Assembly: GCF_020829495.1 (NCBI RefSeq)
Contig: NZ_JAIVFQ010000027.1
Span: 1-64,000, forward strand
Source of the DNA: Nostoc favosum CHAB5714
GTDB lineage: Bacteria; Cyanobacteriota; Cyanobacteriia; Cyanobacteriales; Nostocaceae
Direction: 5' to 3'
DNA: 64,000 nucleotides
How positions within the stretch are numbered: position 1 is the stretch's first letter; every line of letters begins with the position of its first letter. Shown here piece by piece: positions 61,802 to 64,000 of the stretch. The notes beneath the pieces were generated by a model. That model was not told the DNA's origin. It saw nothing but the letters and a program-made list of their open reading frames with translations, and searched no databases. The translations under genes were made by a program, and so were the position numbers.

Positions 61802-62356
61802 CAGACTTGCCTACGGCTGAAGTCTAAGCTTCCCAATTCATCGGGAATAGCCTCACTCCGTAGTTTTTTTGGTCTTACATTCCCTCCAAGGGCAGGAGTC
61901 CTGGTTCCCAAGACCCAAATCTTTCTCTTGCGACACTTACCTATACAGCTTGGTTTTCGCTTACGGCATTGGTGGTCAAGACAGCCAGTATAATACCCGA
62001 AAAATTGGGGATTCGTCATCCCCCGCTCACAATCCCCATCTAAGGAGTACCTTGAACGCGAACAGCGTCTCGTAGAGAAGATGGAGACTTCCACGAAGTG
62101 TTAAGGTGCATTTAGAAACTTGCAGATACAGTACATAGAAGTAGCAGGATAACAAGAATTGAGGCTGCTTGGACACACCAATCATCGTCAATGCTATCCT
62201 AGTCTTGCAACTATCTGCTCTAGCTGCACTTCTTAGCTTACTGCCTTAATGATGACTATTATACCATTGAGGTGTTTTCATCCAATAGCACAAAGCTAGA
62301 GGTAGTTCCGCCCAATCATAATAAATATATAAGACACTTTAGGAGAAGAGTAACGC
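61802..62356. other. Scarred intergenic region upstream of dnaK
   Basis: 61804-61828 has the hairpin AGACTTGCCTACGGCTGAAGTCT, and GGGGATT (near 62006-62012) can pair with AATCCCC (near 62032-62038). A 97-residue minus-strand frame at 61801-62094 is Arg/Lys/Cys-rich without a family I can name; it may be the remnant of an IS200/IS605-type or other mobile element end. 62100-62356 shows no gene and should contain the dnaK promoter. No CIRCE element is seen. Confidence 0.45.
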
Positions 62357-64000
62357 ATGGGCAAGGTAGTCGGCATCGACTTGGGTACAACCAACTCAGT
62401 AGTCGCCGTTATGGAGGGTGGCAAGCCGGTGGTGATTGCCAATGCAGAAGGAATGCGAACAACCCCCTCCGTAGTTGGCTTCAGCAAAGAAGGCGAAAGG
62501 GTGGTTGGGCAAATGGCACGGCGACAAACCGTCCTCAATCCACAAAATACCTTTTTCGCAGTTAAACGCTTCATTGGGCGCAAATATGCCGAACTTAGTC
62601 CAGATTCCAAGCGTGTACCCTACACCATCCGCAAGGACGAAGTAGGTAATATTAAAGTTGCTTGTCCCCGTCTCAATAAGGATTTCGCCCCAGAAGAAAT
62701 TTCGGCAATGGTGCTGAAGAAATTGGCAGACGATGCTAGTCGCTATTTGGGTGAATCGGTAACAGGGGCAGTGATTACAGTACCCGCTTATTTTAATGAT
62801 TCTCAACGGCAAGCAACCCGCGATGCTGGCAGAATTGCCGGTTTGGAGGTGCTGCGGATTCTTAATGAACCGACTGCTGCATCTTTGGCTTATGGATTAG
62901 ATCGGGGTGACACGGAAACTATCTTAGTATTTGACTTGGGTGGCGGCACTTTTGACGTGTCGATTTTAGAAGTAGGCGATGGAATATTTGAAGTTAAAGC
63001 TACCAGTGGAGATACGCAACTTGGTGGTAACGACTTTGACAAAGTAATAGTAGATTGGCTAGCAGAGCAATTTCTGGAAGCCGAAGGGGTAGATTTAAGA
63101 CGCGAGAGACAATCTTTACAACGCCTGATGGAAGCTGCGGAAAAGGCAAAAATTGAACTTTCTGCTGTCAGCATCACCGAAATTAACTTACCTTTTATTG
63201 CTGCCGATCAGGAAGGCCCCAAACATCTGGAAACTCGTCTAACACGTTCTCAGTTTGAAGGTTTGTGTGGTGATTTGGTAGGGCGATTGCGGACACCAGT
63301 GAAACGCGCCCTTAAAGATGCCGGACTCTCACCTAGAGACATTGAAGAAGTGGTGCTAGTTGGCGGTTCTACACGGATGCCAATGGTGAAGCAGCTAGTG
63401 CGGGATTTGATTGGCACAGAACCCAACGAAAACGTCAACCCCGATGAAGTAGTGGGAGTGGGTGCAGCAATTCAAGCAGGAATTCTCGCAGGCGAACTCA
63501 AAGATGTGCTGCTTTTAGATGTCACACCGTTATCTTTGGGATTGGAAACCATCGGCGGCGTAATGAAAAAACTCATTCCCCGCAATACCACCATCCCAGT
63601 CCGTCGTTCTGACATTTTTTCCACGTCCGAAAATAACCAGAATACTGTGGAAATTCACGTAGTCCAGGGCGAACGGGATATGGCAGCAAACAATAAGTCT
63701 TTAGGACGTTTCAAGCTGTATGGCATTCCACCAGCACCACGAGGAATTCCCCAAGTTCAAGTATCATTTGATATTGATGCTAACGGGATTTTACAGGTAA
63801 CAGCCCTAGATAGAACCACTGGGCGAGAGCAGAGTATCACTGTTCAAGGCGCTTCCACCTTGAACGAGTCGGAAGTGAATCGAATGATTCAAGACGCTCA
63901 GAAATACGCCGATGTCGATCGCGAACGTAAAGAAAGAGTAGAAAAGCGGACTCGTTCTGAGGCGTTGATTTTTCAAGCAGAACGACAGCTTAGAGAAGTC
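62357..64000 (+). CDS. dnaK: Molecular chaperone DnaK (partial, runs off the end)
   Basis: 548 codons are present and the frame is open to the window end, so the C-terminus is missing. The ATPase domain shows [67 protein letters not shown] and [13 protein letters not shown]; the linker [13 protein letters not shown] and substrate domain ([29 protein letters not shown]) follow. AGGAGAAGAG lies before ATG 62357. Cyanobacteria have several DnaK proteins; which paralogue this is cannot be decided without the C-terminus. Confidence 0.96.
   Translation, partial: MGKVVGIDLGTTNSVVAVMEGGKPVVIANAEGMRTTPSVVGFSKEGERVVGQMARRQTVLNPQNTFFAVKRFIGRKYAELSPDSKRVPYTIRKDEVGNIKVACPRLNKDFAPEEISAMVLKKLADDASRYLGESVTGAVITVPAYFNDSQRQATRDAGRIAGLEVLRILNEPTAASLAYGLDRGDTETILVFDLGGGTFDVSILEVGDGIFEVKATSGDTQLGGNDFDKVIVDWLAEQFLEAEGVDLRRERQSLQRLMEAAEKAKIELSAVSITEINLPFIAADQEGPKHLETRLTRSQFEGLCGDLVGRLRTPVKRALKDAGLSPRDIEEVVLVGGSTRMPMVKQLVRDLIGTEPNENVNPDEVVGVGAAIQAGILAGELKDVLLLDVTPLSLGLETIGGVMKKLIPRNTTIPVRRSDIFSTSENNQNTVEIHVVQGERDMAANNKSLGRFKLYGIPPAPRGIPQVQVSFDIDANGILQVTALDRTTGREQSITVQGASTLNESEVNRMIQDAQKYADVDRERKERVEKRTRSEALIFQAERQLREV

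Noticed and set aside
62240-62356. CIRCE operator before dnaK
   Set aside because: The inverted repeat TTAGCACTC-N9-GAGTGCTAA is not present in the upstream region.

Overview
The window reads as chromosomal DNA of a filamentous, heterocyst-type cyanobacterium, most likely Nostoc or a close relative. Supporting signs are the many GCGATCGC (HIP1) octamers, the short tandem heptamer-type repeats between genes, photosystem II and chlorophyll/quinone genes (psbX, Ycf66, a geranylgeranyl reductase-like enzyme, chorismate lyase, a phytol kinase-like protein), cyAbrB, and a complete hmp hormogonium-motility cluster. No species is claimed.

Layout. 1-168 is a 21-bp minisatellite. 425-5735 is a three-gene signalling operon: a histidine kinase with a cyanobacteriochrome-type GAF domain, an Rcp1-like response regulator and a REC-PAS-PAS-kinase-REC hybrid. 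5954-16717 holds mostly housekeeping genes (ychF, yidD, a phytol kinase-like gene, pyrH-frr, a flavoprotein reductase, a CPBP protease), an orphan MazE-like antitoxin and an odd divergent pair of small genes at 10441-11126. 17072-24540 carries cyAbrB, sdhB, two TolB-like lipoproteins, ycf66, psbX (39 codons), a YggT gene and accC. 25060-35302 holds tRNA-Leu(GAG), chorismate lyase, a duplicated cluster of Uma2 genes, a DUF3352 protein, ccsA, a KGK gene, a MerR relic, tilS and an intact higBA pair.

35359-48573 is the hmp locus: hmpF on the minus strand, diverging from hmpA-hmpE (PatA-like regulator, CheY, CheW, methyl-accepting protein, CheA hybrid). Together they form a chemotaxis-like pathway controlling type IV pilus motility of hormogonia. 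A strong terminator closes it at 48586-48620.

48766-55590 is an accessory zone full of non-autonomous mobile elements. A PEP-CTERM gene is split by a 143-bp element with perfect 16-bp ends and a TAA duplication; removing it restores the frame exactly. A 115-bp element with a 10-bp duplication sits inside the end of another repeat family. A 232-bp element has an 8-bp duplication, and a 166-bp element with an 11-bp duplication lies at the stop codon of an 11-fold TPR gene. An RTX-type calcium-binding protein with a 171-residue internal duplication lies among them.

55591-64000 returns to ordinary genes (acyltransferase, tRNA-Ala(TGC), trhO, a SagB-like oxidoreductase), then a scarred stretch (antitoxin plus a toxin cut short by a peptidase fragment), and ends inside dnaK, which runs off the window.

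Several open-frame starts were moved downstream to the first start that fits the family or has a Shine-Dalgarno match; this is stated in each entry. Assignments rest on reading the sequence and motif knowledge only; no database search was run.
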